This document shows, in pieces, positions 42,379-51,210 of a DNA stretch of 64,000 bases (positions are counted from its first letter, which is position 1; every line of letters begins with the position of its first letter). The translations under genes and the position numbers were made by a program. The DNA is from Simkaniaceae bacterium (GTDB taxonomy: Bacteria; Chlamydiota; Chlamydiia; Chlamydiales; Simkaniaceae): assembly GCA_026708385.1 (NCBI GenBank), contig JAPOVA010000048.1, positions 34,507 to 98,506 on the forward strand, given 5' to 3'. The notes under the pieces are model-generated. The model saw only the letters and a list, made by a program, of their open reading frames with translations, ran no database searches and had not been told where the DNA came from.

Positions 42379-43077
42379 TCAGGAGTTGAGCATTCCTAAT
42401 CGAACGAATGCTTTCTTCAGCTCTCGGTTTTCGACTTTGTCAAACACGTTGTTATCGCTGAGCCAACGGATATAACCGACCGGTACCTCTCGTAAGGGTT
42501 TCCCCCTGTGTTTTCCGAAGGGCATGTGATGCAGGACGGTCGTTTCCGCCATGAGTTCCAGCACGGTCTCTATGGAAAGATCGTCGATGAGTTCGCAAAA
42601 AACACGATGCAAGACGATGACGTCATCAAGGGCGCGGTGTGCTCGATTCGGAGGAATACCGTGATACTCACGGAGGTGTTGTAGTGAGTGGCGAGGCAGA
42701 TCGGGTCGGTATTTCCGGGCAAACTTGAGCGAATCGATCGAGGGAAAAGGGGGTAAGGTAAGGTCATGTCTTTTGCATTCGGCACGTAAAAAGGGGAGGT
42801 CGAATGCGTCGTTATTGTGGGCGATGAGAACCGCATCGTCCCGACAAAACGCCTTAAAGTCCTCTCCCGCCTTGGCAAAAGAGGGGGCATCCGAGACCAT
42901 ATCGTCCGTAATCTTGTGGAGGGCAGAGGCCTCCTCGGGGATGGGAAGACCGGGATTTACGAAAGTGAGGAAGGTCTTATCCTCTGCGGGATCATATGCG
43001 GCGATCTCGATGATTCTGTCGCTTTCCGGGCGTACTCCCGTGGTTTCGGTGTCGTAAAAAATTGCTCTCTTCGTCAT
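42379..43077 (-). CDS. DnaQ-family 3'-5' exonuclease (ExoX-like) with DUF3820 tail
   Basis: 232 residues. The DEDDh exonuclease motifs are intact: ExoI FYDTETTGVRPES, ExoII LIAHNNDAFDLPFLRAE, ExoIII HRALDDVIVLHRVF. The C-terminal HMPFGKHRGKPLREVPVGYI and RWLSDNN form the small domain known as DUF3820, also present in E. coli exonuclease X. Such enzymes trim single strands or 3' ends in repair and mismatch correction. ATG start at 43077. Confidence 0.9.
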   Translation of the reverse strand: MTKRAIFYDTETTGVRPESDRIIEIAAYDPAEDKTFLTFVNPGLPIPEEASALHKITDDMVSDAPSFAKAGEDFKAFCRDDAVLIAHNNDAFDLPFLRAECKRHDLTLPPFPSIDSLKFARKYRPDLPRHSLQHLREYHGIPPNRAHRALDDVIVLHRVFCELIDDLSIETVLELMAETTVLHHMPFGKHRGKPLREVPVGYIRWLSDNNVFDKVENRELKKAFVRLGMLNS

Positions 43078-43513
43078 CTCTTACACGTGACGCGTACGGT
43101 GTCGTATATCCGTTTATGTCCGTCCGCGTCAAGCGAGGCCGTCTCCCCACCCACACGGATACCGTCTTCGGTCGATGATTGCTCCTATCCGGTTGCACCG
43201 ACGAGTGCGGGTTATCCCGTTTTCCACGCAACCCATGAGCGACGGGCGACACCGTGGGATGCCCTCAACCGTACGGGGCACGACCGCCAACCGGATCCGA
43301 AGACCGCCATCGGCCAACGTTTGCGGGGACCGGGGCGGGTAACCCGAGTACCCGTTGATGTTGGCGACGCATACCACCCTCCCCCACCGCACGGGAGCAA
43401 CGGGCGAACGGCCCGGCACCGTAGCAGTTCCGGAGATATTCATGCAATCATTTGAGCAAAAATCGTTAAACGGGTACACTCTGCGGGAGTTCGCCACGTG
43501 GAGAGGGAGGCCC
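43078..43513. other. Region without a supported gene
   Basis: Long frames exist on both strands because stops are rare in this G+C-rich stretch, but none has recognisable content. Only the ribosome-binding site for the following small gene (GAGGGAGG just before 43514) is evident. Confidence 0.4.
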
Positions 43514-43702
43514 GTGAAACCGAAGATCATCGCCCTGCTTTTGTGTTGCTTCGCATCGGTTTTGTGTCCGGGATGCGGGCCCCGTTCCGATGAGGACGAG
43601 GAACCTCTCTCCACGGTTCCCGTCACGAATAACCCCCACGTGATCTCTTCGATGGGGGGCGGGGATGTCCGCGCCCCGGTGAACGGGCCGCTTTCGTACT
43701 AG
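43514..43702 (+). CDS. Small putative lipoprotein
   Basis: 62 residues beginning with a GTG preceded by a strong GAGGGAGG. The start VKPKIIALLLCCFASVLCPGC has a basic n-region, a hydrophobic core and Cys residues suited to lipidation, although the residues before the last Cys are not the classic lipobox. The mature part is short, acidic at first and proline-rich (EDEEPLSTVPVTNNPHV). Function unknown. It precedes pdhA by 47 bases but has no evident link with it. Confidence 0.55.
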   Translation: MKPKIIALLLCCFASVLCPGCGPRSDEDEEPLSTVPVTNNPHVISSMGGGDVRAPVNGPLSY

Positions 43703-43749
43703 AAAAATATTGTGCGGTTGACTATGACGGAGTCGGGTCGTTTACTCGT

Positions 43750-44778
43750 ATGAATAAAGAAGAAATGCACGAGGTGAAGTATACTTTTCTCGATTACGAT
43801 CGTGATCGTATTGTCGGAGAGTTGGGCAAAGAGGTTCTCCTCGACTTGCTTCGTCGGATGGTTGCGATCCGGCAGTTTGAGGTGCGCGCCGAATCGGCCT
43901 ATCAGCAGGGGAAGATCGGTGGTTTTTTTCACGCCTACATGGGGCAGGAGGCAATTCAGACGGGGGCCGTCGCCGCGATCGGGGTCGGACCGAATTGGTG
44001 GGCGACCACGTACAGGTGCCATGCTCTGGCCTACCTGACCGGTGCAACCCTGAACGACATGATGGCGGAGCTGTACGGCAAGAGGACCGGTAATGCCCGC
44101 GGGAGGGGCGGATCGATGCATCTCTATTCGGATCGTCTTCTCGGGGGGTTCGGCATCGTCGGAGGTCATGTCCCCGTGGCTACGGGGGCGGCATTTTCCC
44201 TGAAATACCGGAAACAGAAGGGTGTTGCGGTCTGTTTTTTCGGAGATGGTGCGGTAGCGCAAGGGGCGGTGCACGAATCGCTCAACTTGGCGGCTCTTTG
44301 GGACCTTCCCGCCATCTATGTTATTGAGAATAACCGGTGGGGGATGGGAACGGCGGTCGGCCGTGCGATCTGTGTGCAACCGATTGCGGAGAACATGGCA
44401 AAGGGGTACGGCATACCTTCCTATACCTTTGACGGGATGGATGTTCTCGCTTGCTATGCCGGTTTCCATAAGGTACGTGAGGAAGTGTTACGGACGGGTC
44501 GTCCCGTGTTGATCGAGGCGGTAACGGAGCGGTTCCGGGGCCATTCCATTTCGGATCCCGCATCCTATAGGAGTAAAGAGGAGCTCTCGGAGGTGAAGGC
44601 GCAAGATCCGATTCTTCATTTGCAAGAACTTCTCAAAGAGGTAAAGGTAGCCGGGGATGAGGAGTTCCGAGAGATCAACCGGTGTGTAAAGCAAGAGGTA
44701 TTGGCATCGATGGAATTTGCCGAGCAGAGCCCCTTTGCCGAGCCGGATGTCCTTGAAGAGGGTGTGTTTGCTCCATGA
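43750..44778 (+). CDS. pdhA: Pyruvate dehydrogenase E1 alpha subunit
   Basis: The thiamine-diphosphate subunit that decarboxylates pyruvate. Seen are IRQFEVRAESAYQQGKIGGF, the TPP motif FFGDGAVAQGAVHESLNLAA with IENNRWGMGT, the substrate-side RGRGGSMHLY, and the phosphorylation-loop-like region RFRGHSISDPASYRSKEEL. 342 residues is typical of the E1-alpha of two-subunit E1 enzymes. The first gene of pdhABC; its stop overlaps the pdhB ATG. Confidence 0.96.
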   Translation: MNKEEMHEVKYTFLDYDRDRIVGELGKEVLLDLLRRMVAIRQFEVRAESAYQQGKIGGFFHAYMGQEAIQTGAVAAIGVGPNWWATTYRCHALAYLTGATLNDMMAELYGKRTGNARGRGGSMHLYSDRLLGGFGIVGGHVPVATGAAFSLKYRKQKGVAVCFFGDGAVAQGAVHESLNLAALWDLPAIYVIENNRWGMGTAVGRAICVQPIAENMAKGYGIPSYTFDGMDVLACYAGFHKVREEVLRTGRPVLIEAVTERFRGHSISDPASYRSKEELSEVKAQDPILHLQELLKEVKVAGDEEFREINRCVKQEVLASMEFAEQSPFAEPDVLEEGVFAP

Positions 44779-45773
44779 CGGACGTGAGGAAATTGGAGAT
44801 GCGCGAAGCACTTAGGGAAGCAATTGACGAGGAGATGATCCGTGATGAAACCGTATTTCTGATGGGAGAGGAGGTGGCGCAGTATGACGGTGCCTACAAG
44901 GTGTCGAAGGGCTTGCTCGAGAAATGGGGCCCCTCTCGGATTATCGACACTCCGATAGCGGAGAATGGTTTTGCGGGACTGGGGATCGGTGCCGCTATGA
45001 CGGGGCTCAGACCGATCGTGGAGTTCATGAGCTTCAACTTCTCTTTCGTTGCGGCCGACCAGCTGATTTCCAACGCCTGTAAGACCTACTATATGTCGGG
45101 GGGGCGTTTTTCCGTTCCCATCGTGTTCAGGGGGCCGAACGGAGCCGCCGCCCAAGTCTCCTGCCAACATTCGCACTGCGTAGAGGCGATGTACGGCAAT
45201 TTTCCCGGGTTCATCATCGTGGCTCCTTCCAACCCTTATGATGCCAAGGGGCTTTTGAAGGCGGCTATCCGAGAAAACAATCCCGTGATTTTCTTGGAAA
45301 ACGAGCTCGATTACGGGATAACGGGTGCGGTTCCGAAAGAGGAATATCTCGTGCCGATCGGCAAGGCGAGGGTGGTGCGGGAGGGGGGAGATCTTACCTT
45401 GATTTCGTATAGTCGGATGCTCTCTTACGCTCTTCGGGTGGCCGAATGCTTTGCCGAACGGGGTATCCACATCGAGGTTATCGATCTCCGTACGATCAAA
45501 CCGTTGGATATGGCAACCGTTTCCGGATCGGTGCGTAAGACGGGATTTTGTGTCGTTGTGGAAGAGGGGCACTCCTTTGCGGGGGTTGCGGCCGAAGTGG
45601 GATTCCGGATTCAGGAGGGGTGTTTCGATCATCTTGACGCACCGGTTGTCCGGGTTTGCCAAAAGGAGACGCCGTTGCCCTACGCCAAGAATCTGGAAGA
45701 GGCATCACAACCCGACGTGCGACGCATCACCGACGCGATCTCGAGAGTACTCGCTTTGGAGGGGAAGGGATAG
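44775..45773 (+). CDS. pdhB: Pyruvate dehydrogenase E1 beta subunit
   Basis: 332-residue partner of PdhA. The N-terminal MREALREAIDEEMIRDE and GEEVAQYDGAYKVSKGL, then IDTPIAENGFAGLGIGAAM with the conserved Glu near the thiamine ring, and VVVEEGHSFAGVAAEVG in the C-domain, are typical. It overlaps pdhA by four bases and is followed by pdhC three bases later. Confidence 0.96.
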   Translation: MTDVRKLEMREALREAIDEEMIRDETVFLMGEEVAQYDGAYKVSKGLLEKWGPSRIIDTPIAENGFAGLGIGAAMTGLRPIVEFMSFNFSFVAADQLISNACKTYYMSGGRFSVPIVFRGPNGAAAQVSCQHSHCVEAMYGNFPGFIIVAPSNPYDAKGLLKAAIRENNPVIFLENELDYGITGAVPKEEYLVPIGKARVVREGGDLTLISYSRMLSYALRVAECFAERGIHIEVIDLRTIKPLDMATVSGSVRKTGFCVVVEEGHSFAGVAAEVGFRIQEGCFDHLDAPVVRVCQKETPLPYAKNLEEASQPDVRRITDAISRVLALEGKG

Positions 45774-45776
45774 GGC

Positions 45777-47060
45777 ATGCCTTTTGTGATCATGATGCCG
45801 AAGCTATCGCCTACGATGACGGAGGGGCAGATCGCCGCATGGCACAAGGGGGAGGGGGACCGGATAGAGGCGGAGGAGCTTCTCTTTGAGGTAACGACGG
45901 ATAAGGCGACTGTTGAGTATCATGCCCTTGACGAAGGGTTTTTGCGAAAAATTCTCGTCTCCGAAGGGAAAACGGTCCGGGTGGGGGGGGTCGTTGCGAT
46001 CTGTTCGGAATCGGAAAAAGAGGAGATCGGAGAGTTCGTACATAGAATAGAGGAGGAAAGAGTGCCACCTCCCGAGCCTTCCCTTCCGGTTACTCCGGCC
46101 GTGGATTTGCGAGAAGAGAAGCGAAAGCGTGTGCCGGATGAGCCTCTCTTTCCCGTTGCCCCCCCCCTTCACGACTACTCTTTCTCCTTTGACACTGAGG
46201 TAAAGGGACGTCCCCTTGCTTCACCGCTTGCAAAGAAGAAGGCGGAGCAAGAGGGGGTCGACATAGCAACGGTCAAAGGGAGCGGTCCCGGGGGGCGGGT
46301 GATGAGTCGAGATCTCCCGTCGGGGCAAAAGAGGGGGATTACGTTCGGGCGTTACGCCCCCCCCGAGACAGTGCCCGGATCGTACGAGTTGCTTCCCATG
46401 ACCCCGATGCGTAAGACGGTTGCCAGGAGACTGCAGGGATCGAAGAGCTTCATTCCCCATTTCTATCTCAAGACGGAGATCGACGCTTCCTTCGTCATGC
46501 GTAGTTATCACGAATTGAAGGGGGGGGGCTCCGAGATTACCGTCAATGATTTTGTCATGCGGGCAACGGCGCTCTCTTTGAGGCGACATCCCGAAATCAA
46601 CAGCGGATTTGACGGGGAAAAGGAGGCGATCATCCGTTTCAAGACGGTCGATCTCGCTTTGGCCGTGGGGTGGGAGGGGGGATTGATTACACCGATTGTC
46701 CGGCATGCGGATTACAAGGATTTGGGTCGGATTTCGGCGGAAATCAAATACTTGGTGCGGAGGGCGAAAGAGGGAAAGCTCAAGACGGAGGAGTACCGGG
46801 GAGGGTCATTTACCGTTTCGAATTTGGGGATGTTTGCCATCGATGACTTTCAGGCGGTGATCAACCCCCCGCAGGGGGCGATTTTGGCCGTCGGTCGGGT
46901 ACGGGAGTGTCCTGTTGCGGAAGGAGGACACGTAGTTCTCGGAAAGCGGATGATACTCTCCCTTTCGAGCGATCATAGAATTATCGATGGTTTGGCAGCC
47001 GCCCGTTTCTTGCAGACACTTACGTACTATTTGGAACATCCAACGGGACTATTAGTATAG
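45777..47060 (+). CDS. pdhC: Dihydrolipoamide acetyltransferase, E2 of pyruvate dehydrogenase
   Basis: 427 residues: one lipoyl domain (about 1-80) with the lipoylated Lys in VTTDKATVEYHALDEG, a linker, an E3-binding domain (about 140-180; ASPLAKKKAEQEGVDIATV and GPGGRVMSRDL), and the acyltransferase domain with GGSFTVSNLGMF and the catalytic SSDHRIIDGLAAARFLQ. Only one lipoyl domain is present. It ends the pdhABC operon; E3 (lipoamide dehydrogenase) is not in the window. Confidence 0.96.
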   Translation: MPFVIMMPKLSPTMTEGQIAAWHKGEGDRIEAEELLFEVTTDKATVEYHALDEGFLRKILVSEGKTVRVGGVVAICSESEKEEIGEFVHRIEEERVPPPEPSLPVTPAVDLREEKRKRVPDEPLFPVAPPLHDYSFSFDTEVKGRPLASPLAKKKAEQEGVDIATVKGSGPGGRVMSRDLPSGQKRGITFGRYAPPETVPGSYELLPMTPMRKTVARRLQGSKSFIPHFYLKTEIDASFVMRSYHELKGGGSEITVNDFVMRATALSLRRHPEINSGFDGEKEAIIRFKTVDLALAVGWEGGLITPIVRHADYKDLGRISAEIKYLVRRAKEGKLKTEEYRGGSFTVSNLGMFAIDDFQAVINPPQGAILAVGRVRECPVAEGGHVVLGKRMILSLSSDHRIIDGLAAARFLQTLTYYLEHPTGLLV

Positions 47061-47149
47061 TATCCCGTATAGTATCCTTTCTATTTGATCAAAAACACTA
47101 TAACAATTACCTTGAAATCATAGGTGTATTCATTCAGACACATAGAATC

Positions 47150-48661
47150 GTGCGATTTCGGATTAAGATATTTTACTTTTTTGCGACTTTGAGTTTGATG
47201 AGTACGGTCGTATCTTTGCTGATCATTTGCGGAGAGGCGGGGCATTTGATTTTGCATGAGGTGCGGGGTAAAGTGCTCGCCGTCGTATGGGGAGCCGTGC
47301 AGCTCCTCGATGCCGACGTGGTGGAATCGGTGATAAGGACTCGGGGAGATCCGGAAGGTCCCGCTTTTCGTACGTTGAAAGAGAAGCTGATCGGCATCAG
47401 GAAGGTGAGCCAACACACCGACATCTACGTCAACGAGATCTATCTCGTGCAATGGGATCCCGTGGCAAAACGGTACCGGTACGTCATCGATCCCGGAGAG
47501 GAGGGGCACCCGGGGCACGGGTACGGTGAATATGTATCTCAACGGTTGCGGCCTCCCGAAAGATCGTTAGTTCCTTATGTCAATAGAAACGTACATTTGA
47601 AGACGGGGGGTAATTGGATAACGGGATTTGCCCCCGTGTCGAACCGGGGGGGGGATCCGATCGCCCTTTTGGGTATATCGATCGGCATGGAGGAGGTCTA
47701 TCACGAGACGGGACAATTGATCCTCTACGGTTGTATCGCTTTTATCGTATCGATCGGTGTCGGTTTGATCTTCGCCTACTTTCTGGCTGACTTCGTCACC
47801 TCTTCTCTTTCCACTTTATGCGATACGGTGAGGGGGATCGGGAGGGGAAATTATGCTTCTCGTGCCGTCTTACACACGGGGGATGAATTCAACGAGTTAT
47901 CGATTGCCATTAACGGGATGGCCAAGGGGTTGGAGGAGAGGGAAAAGCTCAAGGTTACCTTTGCCCGTTACGTGTCGCAGTATCCGGTCGGCAACCTATT
48001 AAATGAAGGGCGACTTCTCTCGGAAGAAGCTGAAAGAAAGAGGGTAACGATACTATTTTCCGATATCCGCAATTTTACGAGTATGGCGGAGAGACTCCCT
48101 CCCGAGGAGGTCTTGCGACTACTGAACGAATACTTCACGGCGATGATCGAGGTGATTTTCCAATACGGGGGCACCTTGGATAAGTTTACCGGGGACGGGC
48201 TCATGGTGGAGTTCGGTGCCCCCGTTGAGGACCGGTTGCAGGAGTTTCACGCCGTATTGGCCGCATTGCATATGCAACGCAAGTTAAAGGGATTACGAGA
48301 CGGATGGAGGGGAGAGGGGAGGGAGACCTTTTCGATGGGGATCGGCATTCACTCGGGGTTGGCGGTTTTGGGTAATATCGGTTCGGAAAGGAGGATGGAG
48401 TATACGGCAATCGGGGATACCGTGAACATCGCATCGAGGTTGGAGAGGCTGACAAAGTTTGTGGGGCAGTCGATTTTGATCTCCAAACCGGTCTATGACA
48501 AGGTGAAGAACTATATCGTATGTGAAAACTTGAGTGAGAGACAGATTCCGGGGCGTGTCGGTAACATCCGGGTCTTTGCGGTGGATCCCGATAAACAGCG
48601 CGACTTGCGTCAAGTGGAGCTTACGCATGAGATGCAACAAGTCTTGGATGACGAGGAGTGA
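47150..48661 (+). CDS. Membrane-bound class III adenylate/guanylate cyclase with HAMP domain
   Basis: 503 residues with a transmembrane segment near 8-28, a periplasmic sensor region of about 160 residues, a second segment (YGCIAFIVSIGVGLIFAYFL), a HAMP linker and the cyclase domain from about 295. Catalytic metal Asp are in FSDIRNFTSMAE and KFTGDGLMVEFG; the base-recognition segment TAIGDTVNIASRLE favours ATP. It would make cAMP (or cGMP) in response to a periplasmic signal. The start is GTG at 47150. A nine-G run lies at 47646-47654. The stop overlaps the leader of the next gene, so they are probably cotranscribed. Confidence 0.92.
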   Translation: MRFRIKIFYFFATLSLMSTVVSLLIICGEAGHLILHEVRGKVLAVVWGAVQLLDADVVESVIRTRGDPEGPAFRTLKEKLIGIRKVSQHTDIYVNEIYLVQWDPVAKRYRYVIDPGEEGHPGHGYGEYVSQRLRPPERSLVPYVNRNVHLKTGGNWITGFAPVSNRGGDPIALLGISIGMEEVYHETGQLILYGCIAFIVSIGVGLIFAYFLADFVTSSLSTLCDTVRGIGRGNYASRAVLHTGDEFNELSIAINGMAKGLEEREKLKVTFARYVSQYPVGNLLNEGRLLSEEAERKRVTILFSDIRNFTSMAERLPPEEVLRLLNEYFTAMIEVIFQYGGTLDKFTGDGLMVEFGAPVEDRLQEFHAVLAALHMQRKLKGLRDGWRGEGRETFSMGIGIHSGLAVLGNIGSERRMEYTAIGDTVNIASRLERLTKFVGQSILISKPVYDKVKNYIVCENLSERQIPGRVGNIRVFAVDPDKQRDLRQVELTHEMQQVLDDEE

Positions 48662-48663
48662 AT

Positions 48664-49116
48664 ATGAAAAAAGTGGTCACGTCGGTATCGAATGCAATCT
48701 ATATAGCGGGGTGTGTCGTTCTCTACATGATTGCGCTTTGCATTTTGGTCTCATCGGTGTGGAGTATGATTCAAGAGATCGGCTCTGCCGACTATACCGT
48801 ATACAAGTTACTTGACGAAGTGGGGTTAATCGTCTTTTCCATTGCGGTGATCGATGTCGGTAAGTACTTGATGGTGGAGGAGGTTTTGAGGGGCGATGTG
48901 AAAAGAGGCCGTCCGGGGGAGTCCCGCAAGGCGTTGACGAAATTTGCGATGATCATCGCGTCGGCACTTTCTTTGGAGGGGTTGGTGTTGACGATTGAAG
49001 TAGCAAAAGAGGATATTACGAAGATCGGCTACCCGGTATCGGTCTTGGTGACGGCGATCCTCTACATCGTCGGACTGGCTCTCTACCGGAGATTGAGTTC
49101 CGGGTCAAATAAATAA
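48664..49116 (+). CDS. Small four-segment membrane protein
   Basis: 150 residues with four predicted membrane segments (AIYIAGCVVLYMIALCILVS; DEVGLIVFSIAVIDVGKYLM; FAMIIASALSLEGLVLTIEV; VSVLVTAILYIVGLALYRRL). It resembles small inner-membrane proteins of the PsiE type in layout, but I cannot confirm membership. It follows the cyclase gene with 2 bases between stop and ATG, so the pair likely works together or shares expression. Confidence 0.65.
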   Translation: MKKVVTSVSNAIYIAGCVVLYMIALCILVSSVWSMIQEIGSADYTVYKLLDEVGLIVFSIAVIDVGKYLMVEEVLRGDVKRGRPGESRKALTKFAMIIASALSLEGLVLTIEVAKEDITKIGYPVSVLVTAILYIVGLALYRRLSSGSNK

Positions 49117-49170
49117 ATTCTTTATAATAAGAGGCTTAAAAATTTCTACCCGAGAATTCAAGAAGTATGC

Positions 49171-49176
49171 TACAAT
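49171..49176 (+). promoter_or_regulatory. -10 box of the tmRNA promoter
   Basis: TACAAT ends 7 bases before the first G of tmRNA, the right distance for a sigma-66/sigma-70 type promoter. No good -35 box is seen at 17 bases upstream. Confidence 0.6.
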
Positions 49177-49183
49177 CCGCCCC

Positions 49184-49564
49184 GGGGGTGCATGGTTTCG
49201 ACTTGGAAACGAAGTACCGGTGGCATGCAGAGGATTCGGTTGGCCTCTCAAAAAAACCGAGACCAAATAATTGTCGATGAATACGGCGGTTACGAGGAGG
49301 CTGCTTAGGACCTAACCCGTCCATAAAGCAGTCCGCGCCTTCGAGTCTGACCGAGAGCTCGAGGGGTCGCTTGTTTTCTCGGTGCGGACACCCGCTCTCC
49401 CCGTCCCGGGAGAGGGTGTCTCAGTTCGAACGGGATGTTGTTGCAAGCCCCGAGCGGGGTGCCTTACGGCAGGGCTTGACAAGGAAAAGGGTAGTAAGGC
49501 ACTAAGCATGTAGGCGCCGCTATGGAATTTGCTAAGGACGAGAGTTCGATTCTCTCCACCTCCA
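49184..49564 (+). ncRNA. ssrA: Transfer-messenger RNA (tmRNA)
   Basis: tmRNA rescues stalled ribosomes and tags the product for proteolysis. The 5' GGGGGTGCATGGTTTCGAC pairs with the 3' CACCTCC before the discriminator A; the T-arm is AGAGTTCGATTCTCT. 381 bases, one-piece. The tag frame is most likely GAT GAA TAC GGC GGT TAC GAG GAG GCT GCT TAG at 49276-49308, that is DEYGGYEEAA after the alanine charged on tmRNA. The 3' CCA is not encoded. Confidence 0.95.
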
Positions 49565-49589
49565 TATGTCTGTGTGATTAGGGGAATTT

Positions 49590-50645
49590 ATGGTGTTGCG
49601 GTCACGCAAATTGTTGTCTTTCTTATTGTTGAGTATGTGTTGCTTTCCCCTTTTTTCCGAGACCTATCATCGGAAAGTTTCCGATTCGGGAGGTACGGAG
49701 TACCTGTGGGAACGGGAGGGAGTCTCTCCCTTCGATGAGTTGATCATTTCGTGGAACGCCCTCAGGCCCGCTCGGGGGTACTACGCGATTGCCGTATGTG
49801 TAGGCAAGGAAGGACGTTACTCCTCTTGGACCCCTTACGCCGAGTGGGGGGTTGATTCGCAAAGGGGGTTTGTGGTCGATTCCGAAGAGGTGTCGGACGA
49901 TCCCTTCGGGGTCCGCGTCCGGATGGATTCGGTTCAACCGGCGGGGAAAGAGAAGGGAACGGGGTTTCGAATCAGAGTGACGGCCCGGAAGGGGGCCGAC
50001 CTCAGAGGTTTCAAATCTCTTACCGTCTTTGCCGATTCGGAAGTGGCGCGAAAGGAGAGAGTCGCGGCTCTTCCTCGCTATGACGAACGGTATTTGTTGG
50101 ATGTCAAAGGGATTTCGCAGATGGCCCTTCCCGACGAAAGGAGGGCGCGACTCTGTTCTCCCGCTTCGACGACCGCTTTGGTGCGCTTCTTGCGAGGAGA
50201 CGATGCTTTACATCCCGTAGTCTTTGCAGAGAGCGTCCGAGATGTTGCCTTTGATATTTTCGGCAATTGGGTACTCAATGTGGCGGAAGCGTACCAACGT
50301 CTCGCCGATCCGGCTTACTCCTGTTGGGTTGCACGTTGCACGTTTCGCGATCTCTTGGATCTTCTGAAGGGGGGTATGCCGGTGGTGATCAGCGTGCGCG
50401 GTCCCCTTCCCGGAAGTGCCCAACCCTATGAAGAGGGACATCTCCTCGTCGTGATCGGTTTCGACGGGAGCACCGGGGAGGTGATTTGCATGGATCCCGC
50501 ATTTGCAACGGACACCGAGACACGTGTCCGGTATAAGGTGTCGGATCTCATGGAGGCGTGGGCGAGGAGGGGACACGTCGGCTACGTATTTCGCCATTCC
50601 GGATTTGCTCGTTCGAGAGAAAGTAGGGGACTGAAAAGGGCGTGA
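49590..50645 (+). CDS. Exported C39-like cysteine peptidase domain protein
   Basis: 351 residues with a clear signal peptide (LLSFLLLSMCCFPLFS) and a C-terminal papain-like peptidase C39-type domain: ISQMALPDERRARLCSPAST carries the Cys, EGHLLVVIGFDGSTGEV the His and MDPAF the Asp. The N-terminal 160 residues look like a beta-rich module and match no domain I can name. The substrate is unknown; such domains process peptides or wall material. It begins 25 bases after tmRNA, on the same strand. Confidence 0.75.
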   Translation: MVLRSRKLLSFLLLSMCCFPLFSETYHRKVSDSGGTEYLWEREGVSPFDELIISWNALRPARGYYAIAVCVGKEGRYSSWTPYAEWGVDSQRGFVVDSEEVSDDPFGVRVRMDSVQPAGKEKGTGFRIRVTARKGADLRGFKSLTVFADSEVARKERVAALPRYDERYLLDVKGISQMALPDERRARLCSPASTTALVRFLRGDDALHPVVFAESVRDVAFDIFGNWVLNVAEAYQRLADPAYSCWVARCTFRDLLDLLKGGMPVVISVRGPLPGSAQPYEEGHLLVVIGFDGSTGEVICMDPAFATDTETRVRYKVSDLMEAWARRGHVGYVFRHSGFARSRESRGLKRA

Positions 50646-51210
50646 GAGGGGGAAGGGGGTTGAGGTGTAAGCCGAGAGTTGAGCTTGTGCGACTAATCCT
50701 CACGAAACCGCTACGTAGTCGGTAGGAGCATGCCCGCACCACAACAGGCCGGAAGGTAATGCTCCCGTGACGGTCGCTCCTGCCATAACGCAATCCGTTG
50801 TTCCCTTTGTCGGAACTACCTCCGCTCCGGTGAATCCCGAACCCGTTATGCAAATGGCTGTCACGACCGGCTCGGTTGCCATAGCGCAAAGGAAGATTTT
50901 AGGTTGTTCGGGTGTGGTATGTATAGTCCGGCGAGCGACACTGTTGACCGTACCGGCTACGGGCTGATTTGTTACGATCTCGTCGGCAATCACATCCTAT
51001 GTAGCCGTGATATTTTCGTGCGTTGTAGAAGTCGGGCTTTTCGCTCCCATACCTTTGTCCCCTTTTTCTTATATGGGCGGGAGCGCTATCCTACACCCAT
51101 CACCCTATTGTTAACCGATGGAAACATCATTTTTTTCGGAACCGTGCACGCAAAATCCCTCTCCCCCCTACGCAACAGAGGGAGTGGGCGAGACCGACCT
51201 TTTTGTCCGA
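50646..51210. other. Intergenic stretch with one doubtful small frame
   Basis: A leftward 97-residue frame (50700-50993, GTG start) with an alternating Val/Thr/Gly pattern looks faintly protein-like, but has no clear ribosome site or family. Nothing else is seen between the C39-like gene and the end of menD. Confidence 0.3.

Noticed and set aside
43129..43626. 165-residue leftward frame opposite the small lipoprotein gene
   Set aside because: It runs antisense to a gene with a strong ribosome site and has no recognisable content.
50700..50993. 97-residue frame near the C39-like gene
   Set aside because: Some beta-like pattern, but weak start, no family, and an equally open frame on the other strand.
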